Assembly (NCBI GenBank): GCA_900660155.1
Contig: CABFPE010000228.1
Coordinates: forward strand, 440,000-503,999
Reading direction: 5' to 3'
Length of the DNA: 64,000 nucleotides
Origin: Hofstenia miamia
Lineage: Eukaryota > Xenacoelomorpha > Acoela > Hofsteniidae
The notes beneath the pieces are model-generated. The model was not told the origin of the DNA. It saw only the letters and a program-made list of their open reading frames with translations, and did not search any database. Both the position numbers and the translations under genes were made by a program. Positions 45,389 through 56,579 of the stretch are shown piece after piece (the first letter of the stretch is position 1; each line of letters begins with the position of its first letter).

Positions 45389-45940
45389 TCATTTCTCATC
45401 GAAGAACAGCTCTAAAAGTCAAGAAATGACAATCAATTTTGGGAGACAGTCTGTACCTGAATTACCTAACATATCACGCTCACATTCCATTAAAATCTGA
45501 CTTTTGCTGCCCATATTGAGACCATTATCAAAAAGGCCAACAGTAAGATATACCTTATTCTCAAGCTCAAGCGCCTAGGATTCTCAGGTAAAGAACTGGC
45601 ACATTTATATTCATCTATAGTGCTTCCACAACTCACATACTGCTGCACAGTCTGGGGAGGAGCTGCTGATATGCATCTTAATAGAATTGATTCAGTTCAG
45701 AAAAGAGCTAAAAACTATGGCATCATCACTCCAATCAAAACAATAATACATGATTATGCCAAGAAATTGCTTCAAAGTATTGCAGGTAATAAAGAACACG
45801 TGCTCCGACATTTGGCAATCCTACTGCCAAAGACTCAGAGCAAGAATGCCACCCGTACCAATGACGAAATACGAAAAGGAACTCACCCTGTTTCCCTACC
45901 GACTGCTTAGAGTCATGAAACAATAATCCACCACTTCCTT

Positions 45941-46720
45941 GAATGGATGTTTATCTATTCTTAAATAACAGTTTTTTTCTTTCTTTCAAATCCTGTGAAA
46001 AATCAAGATCATTGAAGCTAGTTAAAAGTGTTTCACAAAACTGGTTGTTAACAATTGGATCTTTTAAAAATATATGTTCCTTTATGGTGAACATTGAACG
46101 AACACTATCATGTGTTTTAAATGGTAATATTATTTCAATGGCAAAATGGTCAGTTAAATCGGATTCTTATACATCAACTTGCAAGTTTGCAAGCGCATTA
46201 TTGTGAAGCACATGGTCGAGTAAGGTTGCACTGTTCTTAGTTACTCTAGTTGACTCTGACACAAATTGGCTAAAACCATGTCCGTGAATTGTATTATAAT
46301 GAACATTGGTTAAAGTTTTTTTTGGTTCAAGAACTAAGAAACTGCCTAAGTTTTTACAAAATTCGCTTTATTCTCTGAAGGTGAATTATAAACATAGAAT
46401 ACTAGAAACGATTCCCCCATTTTGTGCAATACATTTAGCACCAACAATATTTAGTATCGAGTTTATTTGTTCTTTGTCAAATGTTATTGTATTATAAACA
46501 AAAATAACTACGTCGTCATTACGACATTTTCCTGCTTCAAAGATTACTGGAAAATATTCAGGAAGTTTATATATGTCACTGTTAAAGCTTTCGTTTATCC
46601 ACGCCTCGGATAGACAAATCATTAAAGGTTTATTCTGAAGTGGATCTAAGTACACTATAAAATTATCAACGTTTTGGCTAATAGACCTAATATTTAGATG
46701 CCGTGGCAGCGCAGCTCCCT
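45941..46720 (-). mobile_element. Outer LINE, endonuclease part (minus strand)
   Basis: The minus strand starts with 'HLNIRSISQNVDNFIVYL' near 46700, then 'LMICLSEAWINESFNSD' and 'GGIVSSILCL' (46386-46655). Toward 45941 it has 'NNQFCETLLTSFNDLDFSQD'. This is the apurinic-type endonuclease N-terminus of the same LINE whose linker is at 42480-42985, so the plus-strand LINE interrupts it. Confidence 0.7.
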
Positions 46721-46984
46721 AGTATAAAATAGACAAGCGTCCTCTCACCCAGTCGTTCTTTGACTTATATTTCGTACTCTGAGTTTTAGGAGAATCCCTC
46801 ACTGAAAATTTGATAGTGATTTGCACACTGAAAGAAACTACTGAAAGAACTACTTTACATAATTCAAATAGATTATATGATACGATTATTGTTTTCATAA
46901 AAAATTACTTTTTCATTGAGGAAGTTTACATACTTAATGTCTTTTCCGTCTCAGCACTTTTAACGCAAGGGAGTAATATCATCA

Positions 46985-47440
46985 TTTATGAAAACCTTAC
47001 TTTGTTTTTCTTTCAGGACTCTTACCTCGCATGATGGCACTCTTTACTTCTCTCCTTACAAACTTTGCAATAAGGGGTTTGTTCCCTCTCATGGTCGGCA
47101 GACGATGACAAACACTAATGTCCTCTCTGCTGATGACAACACCTGCGTCGGCCGCAACTCGGACAATGTTGTAGGGGTCCTCGCCTGGTGTCTCCTCTGC
47201 TCCAAATATTCTAATATTGTCGCGCCTTCCCTATTGCTCAATCGCATCTGCATTGAGCGCAGTTCCCAGTCCTTGCTGTCCATTCTCCAGCTTCTCTTTC
47301 ATTTCGTCTACCTCCTTTGCCACGCAATTACCACACAGGAATCGCCTTTCATTGATTCCTCGGGGAGCTTCTTGCGTCATTGTCGTCATTGGCAGAGATT
47401 TTTCTGTTTGGCATTATCGAATCAAATCTGAAACGTCTAA
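46985..47440 (-). mobile_element. Outer LINE, ORF1 remnant (minus strand)
   Basis: Translation on the minus strand, with one stop, gives 'EVDEMKEKLENGQQGLGTAL', 'GRRDNIRIFGAEETPGEDPY', 'VVISREDISVCHRLPTMRGN' and 'KPLIAKFVRREVKSAIM'. This is the ORF1 pattern of animal LINEs: coiled coil, 'RR.NIRI.G', 'DISVCHRLP', 'KPLI.KFVRR'. It lies 5' of the endonuclease part at 46720, as expected for the same element. The duplicate after 47800 has an extra 76 bp with 'CVAWVSIWLRKKLPEE', probably the decayed N-terminal zinc-finger region. Confidence 0.6.
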
Positions 47441-48330
47441 TAAACTATAAACAGGCAGATACACATTGAACAACTTTTGTTTCAAGACAATTATACATCT
47501 ATTTATATTATAGTATGAAATGTAACGCAGATTTTTTGATATACGACTGCAGACGAAATCTATGATGTATACATGCAATAACATGATCAGATTCAATTTC
47601 AACTTGGATTTAGGTCGTTTATAACTGCATAACGGCTTTATTGTCTTTTGATGCACTTAAATCTTGGAGAATTCGATTCACTGAATGACATTTAATAAGG
47701 ATAAAAAAATTTATTTTTGTGCAGTGATACAGCCTCATGAAATTTTCTTTATCAATTTAATTTATTTGCTTGATTTCAAACAACTCTAGTCAAAATGTNG
47801 CCTTTCATTGATTCCTCGGGGAGCTTCTTGCGGAGCCAGATGGATACCCACGCCACGCAGCCATCACCATTGACCCCTTGCCCATTGCACTCAATCATAT
47901 GCATGGATTCATTGTCGTCATTGGCAGAGATTTTTCTGTTTGGCATTATCGAATCAAATCTGAAACGTCTAATAAACTATAAACAGGCAGATACACATTG
48001 AACAACTTTTGTTTCAAGACAATTATACATCTATTTATATTATAGTATGAAATGTAACGCAGATTTTTTGATATACGACTGCAGACGAAATCTATGATGT
48101 ATACATGCAATAACATGATCAGATTCAATTTCAACTTGGATTTAGGTCGTTTATAACTGCATAACGGCTTTATTGTCTTTTGATGCACTTAAATCTTGGA
48201 GAATTCGATTCACTGAATGACATTTAATAAGGATAAAAAAATTTATTTTTGTGCAGTGATACAGCCTCATGAAATTTTCTTTATCAATTTAATTTATTTG
48301 CTTGATTTCAAACAACTCTAGTCAAAATGT
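47344..48330. repeat. Direct duplication of about 455/531 bp around a single N
   Basis: 47344-47798 and 47800-48330 match, with the N at 47799 between. The right copy has 76 extra bases (about 47833-47910) inside the LINE ORF1 remnant. The pattern equals the other single-N joins. The extra bases are an allelic or copy-specific difference. Confidence 0.85.
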
Positions 48331-48334
48331 ATGA

Positions 48335-49430
48335 AATTTCATTCACAACAAAAAATAAGCTGCTTTAGACCTAAGTGCAATAGAGATATGTTTTTTGAAT
48401 TTTGTTATTTCAGAATTAACCACAAGTTATTATTGTTAGTTATACCGAACGTATCGAGTTGACTAGGACTAGCCGAGTTTTAGGGTGTGTCGCGAAATCC
48501 TGGCAGCTTTTTCTCTAGTGAACTGCTTATGCACGCAGAGAAGGTAGTACGTTGGAATCAACCTTCAAAGTTGTCCAGAAATCTAAAGGAATATAACATG
48601 TTCAGAATTTTATGATTAATTTTGTTTCAGTACATTGCGTAATATACAAATACACATGTTCAACATCGTTGTGCTGTGCTGGACAAAAAATAATTGCCGT
48701 AATTTATTGGACCTCGATGTGTAGAATCTTAGAACCGACTGTACTAAAAATAATACACGTCGACTAAATTTTTCAAGATTGTTTCTCGAAATTCTGATTA
48801 TTTGCATCTTTCTTCAAAATAAACTTATTAACGTCTCCCTTGTGAAATTTAGCCAAAGAAAAGTTAATTTCTAACTGTAAACGATATTTTTGTCTATAAA
48901 GTATGTATGTATAATTTTTGATATAGTCTGTGCATGTCTTGCTCTAATATTTTTTGGGAATTTTATGAATACTTAATAGCTGCGGATTTTACATCGCATA
49001 ATCATTAGTCGGGCCTGTACATAACGCTATTAAGGTATTAAAACTAAATGAAAGATAGTTTGTATAAACATCTATTGAAGTTTTTTCGCTACTTCTATAT
49101 ATTGAAATATCATCCAACATGTGAAATATTTGTACTGACAATTATTACAGTAATTTAAAAGCCACGATTTTTAGCAATATTCCCATTACGCAAAAAGAGT
49201 TAAACGAAATTCTTAAATATGATTCACTTTCAGACATATATATTACTCCTAAACTTATGCAATGTTTTTAAATGTCTGTAGATTTTTCTTATTTATCAGT
49301 GCACCTTGCTTACTTGAACGATCACTTATTAAAATTTTTGATTTTCTTTTGATGTTAAAAGTAGGTTTAATACAATAGTAAAATCTATTCATCTCGGCCT
49401 AAGCTCTCCTAATTATATTTGCTGATGCCT
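48335..49430. other. Intergenic DNA left of the membrane protein gene, nothing recognised
   Basis: AT-rich. A fragment 'gactaggactagccgagttt' at about 48461 shares 'actagccgag' with the hAT-like end at 55327. Promoter or 5' exons of the gene at 49442 may be here, but I cannot point to them. Confidence 0.45.
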
Positions 49431-49441
49431 TCACTCACGTT

Positions 49442-51904
49442 ATGCCCAGGGCTGAGAGGAAGTTAAAATTTTCCCTAATGCGTGAACGTTTTAAATTCTT
49501 CCAACTAATCTATTGTGTAGATAAGATCATACAGGTATGTTTGCATTTGTATACCCTCTATAGTCGAATAATATAATTAAAAGAATAAAATTCACATAAA
49601 ATTGAAATGAACCACAAAAGCAAAAAAACGTTATTGCGTCAGAAGGCAATGTAGTTAGCATTCTGCTCATATCGCCCAATTATCCCTTGCAAAAAAGCGG
49701 CGAACTCAATCGATATGTTAATTTTAACATAACTATTTTAGCTCAACGTTTATTTTAATTAACACATTAATGTTAAACGAGATAATTCTCTCGGCCCTGG
49801 TTATCCCTATTGCAGGTAATAGCAAATCCAACTTGAAAAAAAATTTGAGTTGGGATAAGAAATTCTACTTAAAATTATTTATGAAAAATCAAAGCAAATG
49901 GAAATATGACTGTCTTTGAGATTTCACAGTACTTGTTACAACAATATAAAGGTTGAAATTTTAACATTTACACTGTTTTGAAGTTATTCACATTCGGGAG
50001 AATGTACGCATTATATAAAAAAATTTTTTAATTATATAAAAAGAATTATTTTCGAACGATCAACTTTTCAATATGTACTGTGTTCAGCCATTACTGCCCG
50101 CATTATTCTTATTTTCATGAATATCAAAATTAAAAAATAGAAAATATACACAAAATATCAAAGCTAATTATTGGAAGGGGATAACTCGACATCATTAATA
50201 CAAGAGTAGCGTCATTGACAAGCTCTTATAAATGACTATCTAATATATAGTGAAATATTTCGTATTTAGAGCACCGTTTGGATTCTAGTTCTGCTTGTAC
50301 TTCCGGGATTCTTCACTGAGCATATTTACGTCACACTGTGGCTGTTTATCACATTTCTTTTTGCGTTCGTATATTTCGGCAATCCTATTTATTGTGTATG
50401 CTATTATCGAAAGGAAATTGGTTGGCGAAAATTGTAGGTCATTTTCACATATTTTTGACATTTACGATTTTTAGGCGCACATGGATTACAGTCCTCTATG
50501 TTGCAGGCATTTTTCTCACAATCATTGCTCTTTATAGAATTCTTTTGTATGAAGCTTCAATTAACAAGGTTTCGTTATCTATTTCTTTTCAGTAGGAAGA
50601 CATACACTAACATTAAATTATTATAAGAAACAAACATTCTCTACATTGGAATTATCAAACTAAAAACGCGTATTTTAGAAGTCCATTTTGTTTTAAAAAT
50701 AATCATCTTTCTTTGCGTATTCAATTTTTGTGTATGATTGCAATGCCACTAATTATCTGTTTTTTACTTAAGATTTTTTTGTAAAAATCTTATAGGATTT
50801 TCTAGTGCTGCCTTGGATGAAATGTGTTGTTTAACTACGAAGAGTGTTGCTACTGCCTATGTGTACATGTTAAAGTATTCGTGTAGAATCTAAACTCAAC
50901 AACACTAATCTACCTTCCCCAGAAATGTCAAATCATTGCGCAGCATTGGATTATTTGAATTTAAGCCATTGTAATAACCACTTTTGCGTTAAAAAACTAC
51001 TTGTAAAGAAAAATGTAATTATTTATTTATTACATTTAATGTATTAATGTAGAATTATATTTCACTATTATCTGTTATAAATATGTTTCCAACGCCCTTC
51101 ATTTTAGGAAGACTGTGTTGGCTCGAAAGACGCCAATTTTTGCACATTTAGAATTAGTCTGTCAAAGTGCTATTACTTTTCTATGATCATCTTGTGTTTG
51201 TGTCATTTGGTGGCTCTTGCAGCCTTATACTATTCATTATTAATTGGCGACGTAAGTATTGGCAATTTTATTGGGGAAATGTGCAGCCTAATTTTAGAAT
51301 CACTGTTTTTTGAACTGATTGACAGTTCGAAAATTGTGTAAACGATATTCTTGAGTGTGGCTTCTTAATGGATATTTTTAGCTCGGCTGTCTATGTGTTG
51401 TATCTTTAAGAAGGTCATCGTCGATTTCATCATTCGATTCTTCATTTTCAGTATCATACTCATCGTCTTGCGATGAATCAAAGAAAGTTCGTTGAAGGAA
51501 CACACTTCTATAAATGTATATTTCAGATCTGCGATGATTTTTTATTAAAAGATTGAAACTGTTGAATTTTTAATCAAAACTAAATTCCCATTGGATAAGT
51601 AAACCAAGATATGTAGAACATGTTTAGTTTTACAGTGTTTTAAATTTATACTTTTTGGTTTGGTTGGTTCTTTGTCCTTTCGACATCTTTCCATTATTCC
51701 AAATAATTAAAGGGAAGGATTTTTTGAAATTCATCAACATGTTATGGAGATATATTTTACAAAACTAGACAAAGGCCGAATAGAATATGCTTTTTTGTTT
51801 CCAATATATTATTTACAGACAGTGCTATGATTTTTCTCTGCATTGGAGGGACGTGTTTAACTGCATTCATGTTCAGAAGTTTGATTGTAAAACATTGACA
51901 ACAA
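49442..51904 (+). CDS. Unrecognised multi-pass membrane protein, five exons
   Basis: Exons 49442-49534 (ATG at 49442), 50270-50433, 50475-50568, 51108-51251 and 51823-51904, all with GT/AG borders and consistent phases (0, 2, 0, 0, 1). One intron is only 41 nt. The product begins with a basic, probably cytoplasmic segment (MPRAERKLKFSLMRERFKFF). Hydrophobic spans follow: 'TVWILVLLVLPGFF', 'TLWLFITFLFAFVYFG', 'WITVLYVAGIFLTIIALYRI' and 'FSMIILCLCHLVALAALYYS'. A short loop with cysteines (EDCVGSKDANFCTF) and a last Cys-rich stretch (CYDFSLHWRDVFNCIHV, QKFDCKT) look extracellular. At least four membrane passes. Four passes with Cys loops recall tetraspanin-like layouts, but the CCG motif is absent and I do not assign a family. 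A further exon is expected after 51904. Upstream exons are possible. Confidence 0.65.
51389..51511 (-). CDS. Possible acidic C-terminal exon on the opposite strand
   Basis: On the minus strand acceptor acatttatag is followed by 'SVFLQRTFFDSSQDDEYDTE', then 'NEESNDEIDDDLLKDTTHRQ' and PS before TAA at about 51391. The highly acidic, low-complexity tail is typical of protein C-termini and unusual for random AT-rich DNA. It lies in an intron of the plus-strand membrane gene. No partner exon was found, so it could be chance. Confidence 0.3.
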
Positions 51905-51909
51905 GTAAT

Positions 51910-53740
51910 TTTATCCGGGTTTTTTATATGAAATAATGCTTAGATTTTTATGAAGCCATATGTTGCATTTTTCAAACCTAACCTTACTTTCCTAAATTTC
52001 AATAACTTTATTCATCAATTCCATATCTCCATGCTGCACACACCAACAAATTTGCAAAAAATATACAATATACATTTTTACAAAAATGTTAGCACACGCA
52101 ACAAGACAAACACGGACAAATAAACAAAGCTAAAAATTTACAAATTGAACAACACATACTAAACTAAACAGTTTAAAAATATAAAAAACACAATTCAAGC
52201 TGCTTCGTTAAATATTGAGTCTTTTTCAACATTCAATTATTTTTTAATGTACACGTTTTGCTTAAGTTTTCTTTTAGCCCGAATTTGACCAGAATGTCTA
52301 AACAATTAAAAAATGTTTTAATATTAATAATAGAAGCTTGTTAGGGCCTAAATAATAAAACGCATACATTCGGAAAGGTTTTTATAGAAACTAGTTTCAA
52401 GTGGGGTGATTGACCACTAACCAATAGCACTCCAACGCAAGCCTTGACTGTATTCTCAATTTTAAAAATAATGGATGCACTCAGAACATGCGTACTTTTG
52501 ATAACACTTCAAAATCAAGTCAATGCAAAATACTTCTTTGAAAAGAATGGCAGGATTTCAGTCTTATTAAGCAAACCAATTTCGCTGATGAGCTTTATTA
52601 AAATAGTAAAATGAACCAGAACCGATTTTAGTGTAATTATCAAAATCACACTTGGAATAAGTATGTCTGCTAGCCGATAGGGAAGCTGCCATTTCATCAC
52701 AGTTCTCGAGGTACACTTCAATGTCACCTCTTATTAATAGTTACATTGTCTTCTCTGTTTTTATCGGACATTTGGACTTGTTGAAGATCAAGAGGGAGGA
52801 GGTAGATATTGCATAAAGATAATCAGTTGACATTTCTCATGTATCAAGCAAATCGGAGAGGCAAATGTATGAAATGATGAAAATTAAATGTTGATTTGAT
52901 ATTATTGTGAGAACGTTGTCATGTCTGCAAACATTTATCAATGGAAATAAAGCTTCTTTATATGCCAAGTAAATCAGCATATCAAAACAAGAAACATTGC
53001 ATCCTATCTTGAATTGCCATAAAAGCGCATTGGCTCCATGCGCAGTTTTACTTGTTGGAATGGTGTCTGAAGCAATCATTTGTATTGAGAGGTAAGTAAA
53101 CAGAGGAAAAAGTAACTCCATTTCCAGCATAAACTAATAAATTTCTGTATTATTAATATTTATGGAACAAACATTTAGTTTCAACTCAATACGTTTCTGT
53201 ACCATTTGTATGGTCTGGTATGATTAGAATTGTAATTGTACACTGAATTATATGACTTGAAGAAATTTATAGGGAAACCTAGAAGAGCACACATTGAATT
53301 TTCAAGATAGCACCTTATTTAATCTTTAACTCTGATGCATATGAATGACGCAGGAGAAATTAATAGCTTAACTGTCAATCCGTACAAGACTGCTATCATT
53401 CTTAATGGCAAACAAGCTTGTAGTTACCACAAAAACCAACACGTCATTCAATAAAGTTTTTGACACTGGTGAAATTTATTAGCAAAAGTAACATTCTTTG
53501 ACTACTATAATTTATATAGCTTTATTAAATAAGCAATTCTAAACTAATATATTTACAGAATTACAGCAAATTTGAAGGTGTGATACATAAAAATAGCATA
53601 GATTCTTTTTTCTAGTATCCTTATTTGCTAAAGTGATTATATTTGATATTTTCGAAAAGGACGATTTTCTAAATTTAATCGACATTGAAAATTTTGGCTT
53701 CTTTTACAAACAAAGATTTAGCAGCACGAGTGTTTTTTTT
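51910..53740. other. AT-rich DNA, includes an antisense LINE 3' tail at about 52000-52200
   Basis: The tail has 'aacaaatttgcaaaaaatat' and 'aaaaatttacaaattgaaca', like the blocks at 18400 and 20600. The rest shows no supported gene. Frames at 52515-52727 and 52837-53130 on the minus strand have no recognisable content. Confidence 0.4.
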
Positions 53741-53743
53741 TAG

Positions 53744-54725
53744 CTTTTTGTTTACAAAACAGTAAGTTTTGTTCTTGCAAACTATGACAGTAATAAATTT
53801 ATTAATCAACGTTTAATAACAAACATCAAATAAGTACAAATGAGTTTCAAAAAAAGCGCATGTTAAAACCAATATCAAGAAGCTTTGTTTTCTACAGGAA
53901 TATATGAGGCAACTTCCAATTCATCAGTTAATTCCACAGTGCCAACATTAAAACGATCTTAAACTTGATTTAAAATCACAGCATCTTCAGGCTAGAAACG
54001 AATGTGATTGGCAATCATTTACTACAATAACTACCGACATATGCAACCCCTTTTTAGCCAAATATGTCTTCTATACTTCTTTTCTCATCAGAAAACCACT
54101 GAATGTTATCCGCGATCAAATGTCGATTAGCACAACATGAACAAGTCGCAATGACAACACCTTCGACATAAACCTGTCTAGAAATTACAACAAAGTAAAG
54201 ATTTCATCCATGCGTTCTTGTTTATCTAAAGTCCCTAGTACACAAGCGGCATTATGTTGAATAATTATCGATGTTATTGATTGATACAGAAATTCTTTTG
54301 CTCGTTTATCGCCAGATATATTTACAAGTTTGTCTCCTAGATCTTTCAAAAAACTTTTCGTCGAAGATCCGCAATTTCCTTGAGTATCGAAAGCAAGGGG
54401 TTGGAACAAGTAGCCGCTATTGGATATTTCGGTATACTTTGCAGCTTTGCGTTCCTCGGCCTCTTTGATATGATTAACGTCCCGACAAATGCGACTAGGC
54501 GCCAGTGAATCCACAACGGTGACGTCCCACACGAGAGATTGTCCGCGAGACCAGGGTATTAAGGTCATTCCGTCTGGTCGTTTCCCATCGCTTCGACATA
54601 AACCTGGTGGCTCTAAAACAGAATTGTAACCGGCAGTACCTATTGTGCGTTTAAAAAAATCATTTAGGTGACTTTTTGTTTACAAAACAGTAAATGTTTT
54701 GTTCTTGCAAACTATGACAGTAATA
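53744..54725 (-). mobile_element. Retroelement-related fragment flanked by 52-bp direct repeats
   Basis: The minus-strand frame 54185-54568, extended upstream to about 54650, reads 'SVLEPPGLCRSDGKRPDGM', 'TLIPWSRGQSLVWDVTVVDS', 'YLFQPLAFDTQGNCGSSTKS' and 'GDKRAKEFLYQSITSIIIQH'. The string 'LEPPGL.R.DGKRPDG.TL.PW..G..L.WD.T..D' is a repeated sequence in many invertebrates, at the C-terminal side of reverse transcriptase-like proteins. Its spaced D/E residues recall a PD-(D/E)XK nuclease fold (inference). The segment is bracketed by near-identical direct repeats (53744-53795, 54672-54725; ctttttgtttacaaaacagt...). No RT part remains. Confidence 0.6.
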
Positions 54726-54729
54726 TATT

Positions 54730-55315
54730 ACAAATACTTTATGTAGAAAGTATCTGATGCTTTTTATAATAAATGGCTAGTTTGAGAACATGCTATAATT
54801 TGTTTATATTTAGCATAATAAATTGTTTTAATGCTAAATTTAAACTTGTTTATAAGAAACAATTTTTCATAGAAATGAAATCTGTACTTATTCCTGTGCA
54901 TTTAGTGTTATTTGCAAATGTTGTCAGAGTACTGGATAATTTTGAACGAAGAAATTGAATTCGACAAATTATTGGTGAATAGATTTAGCAGCATAGATCC
55001 CGGCGGTACATTTCTTACGATTTTCTTATAATTTTATTTTTCTGGCTGCTTGGTATTTTTTATTGAGGAAACTCGATTAACGTGTTTGCATCTAGACCTA
55101 AACCGTATTTAAATGGATCAATACAATCATAGCACAAAGCTTTGCATCAAAGATCTTCATCTATTGAAAATTGAAAGCACTTTATCAATTGCTGGTATAT
55201 TGAATTTTCCTCGGTGCCAATTTCTATTAAACAGAATTCCGATTTTTCAGAACTTTTTCGAAAATATTTGAGTTGAAATTATAGATCATAATAGTAAAAG
55301 ATAAAGTAATTAATA
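54730..55315. other. AT-rich spacer, nothing recognised
   Basis: Short frames only. Confidence 0.5.
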
Positions 55316-55326
55316 TGCATCTCATA

Positions 55327-55657
55327 CAGACTTGTCAACTAGCCGAGCTTGAGCACAGTATTTGACATACAACGAGCCTATTTTAGGAAAAGCAAATTTA
55401 TAGTTCTGCTTGTTAATTTGATTATGGAGATTTTTCTTATTTTTTGCAGTCAGTATGCCTTTCCTATAATCTTATTTAAGAAATGTTTATTAAATAATAG
55501 GAAGAGCTATGTAAAAAAATTCGCTAAGCACAATATTTTTAAGAAAATACCGAGGTAAAACGAGCCTCATTTAAAGATTGTATGTGGTGAGCTGAGTCGA
55601 ATTTACACAAAATTTAAACGAGCCGAGCTTGGAAATGTCGGCTCGTTGACAAGTCTG
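55327..55657. mobile_element. Non-autonomous hAT-like element with 8-bp target duplication
   Basis: Starts cagacttgtcaactagccga and ends, inverted, cagacttgtcaacgagccga. The target duplication atctcata is at 55319-55326 and 55658-55665. Repeated GAGCC/GGCTC boxes mark both ends. Interior frame of 69 codons has no domain. 331 bp, CA...TG ends typical of hAT. Confidence 0.9.
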
Positions 55658-56031
55658 ATCTCATACTGTTCTAATAAAATATTCACTATTTTCCTACAAC
55701 TTGAAAGCCAAATTGCAATGGCTTTAGGGATTAACGAAAATTTCAATTTACTTAGATGCAATTGCTCGCAGTCGGATAGCCACTTCACTCGTCCTGGTGC
55801 GGTTGTAACAGGCGTTGAATCCAAAACCAAAAACATTGTGACACTGCTCAACAAGGCAACATATTTCACCACCTTGCTTATGAATGCAAAGTTGACGGAG
55901 GTAAATCCACAGAAGTCTTCGTTAACAAACTTGGCAAGTTCCTTGTATTTTCATCAAAGGAATCACGTGCAGCGAAATATTTTAAACATCATCTGAGCAT
56001 TATCATCCATCAGACAAATGCCGCATGCACT

Positions 56032-56370
56032 TTGGGGACAATAGAAGATGAATATAGAACAATTTCAAAATTATTTCTACATCCGCAATGTTACATCCAT
56101 ATAAATTTCTTAACGACGTTCTTCAAAATAGTTAACAATACCTTCCCATACTACAAAAATGACTTTCTTGCTGCAAAATTAGTCAATAAACAAAATAAAA
56201 GAACGCACATAATGAAAAATTCATTTCTAAACACAGCTATAAATATGTGGAATTAATTACCAAAATATATTAAACAAATAAGTAGATTAAAAAACTTTAA
56301 AATGTATATTAAGAAATATTTTTGCACTTATAATATAAATAAACTGAAACATAGTCCAAGTTAACCACTT
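56032..56370 (+). mobile_element. LINE reverse transcriptase C-terminal fragment
   Basis: The plus strand reads 'LTTFFKIVNNTFPYYKNDFL', 'NKRTHIMKNSFLNTAINMWN' and, past a stop, 'LPKYIKQISRLKNFKMYIKK'. This mirrors 'ENSFLNVATRQWNNLHNEI' and 'KLKEFRNSVKRF' at the end of the LINE at 1143-1958. It is a short 5'-truncated relic. Confidence 0.6.
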
Positions 56371-56579
56371 TTTATTTGCAAATATTCGTTGTATTCTTTC
56401 TTGACGCTTTCAGAATTTGTTATCAGTATTTCTATTTATTGTTAAAACAATTTCTGAATATAGATTTTTCTTCTTCTTCTAGATATACTCTAAATGCATT
56501 GAATTTATTAGGAAAAAAGGAATGTTGGCAAACTTATGCTGCATCAAAAGCTGATGAAAAATTAAACTGATTTGCCATA

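Larger units (their letters stand above)
43000..45935 (+). mobile_element. Nearly full-length, decayed LINE inserted in another LINE
   Basis: In order on the plus strand are an ORF1 piece (43107-43523), an AP-type endonuclease (43545-44087), a linker (44115-44543), RT (44681-45118 and 45122-45388) and a C-terminal region (45620-45910). It is opposite in strand to the LINE pieces that flank it and splits them, so it is a younger nested insertion. Each part is a separate frame because of stops and shifts, so it is inactive. RT motifs are described in their own entry. No target duplication was identified. Confidence 0.85.

Noticed and set aside
47089-47283. 64-codon minus-strand frame as a separate small gene
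   Set aside because: It is an out-of-frame shadow of the LINE ORF1 remnant, which reads 'DISVCHRLP' in another frame.
55603-55996. Overlapping frames on both strands right of the hAT element
   Set aside because: They cross the element's end, have no recognised domain, and neither has splice or composition support.
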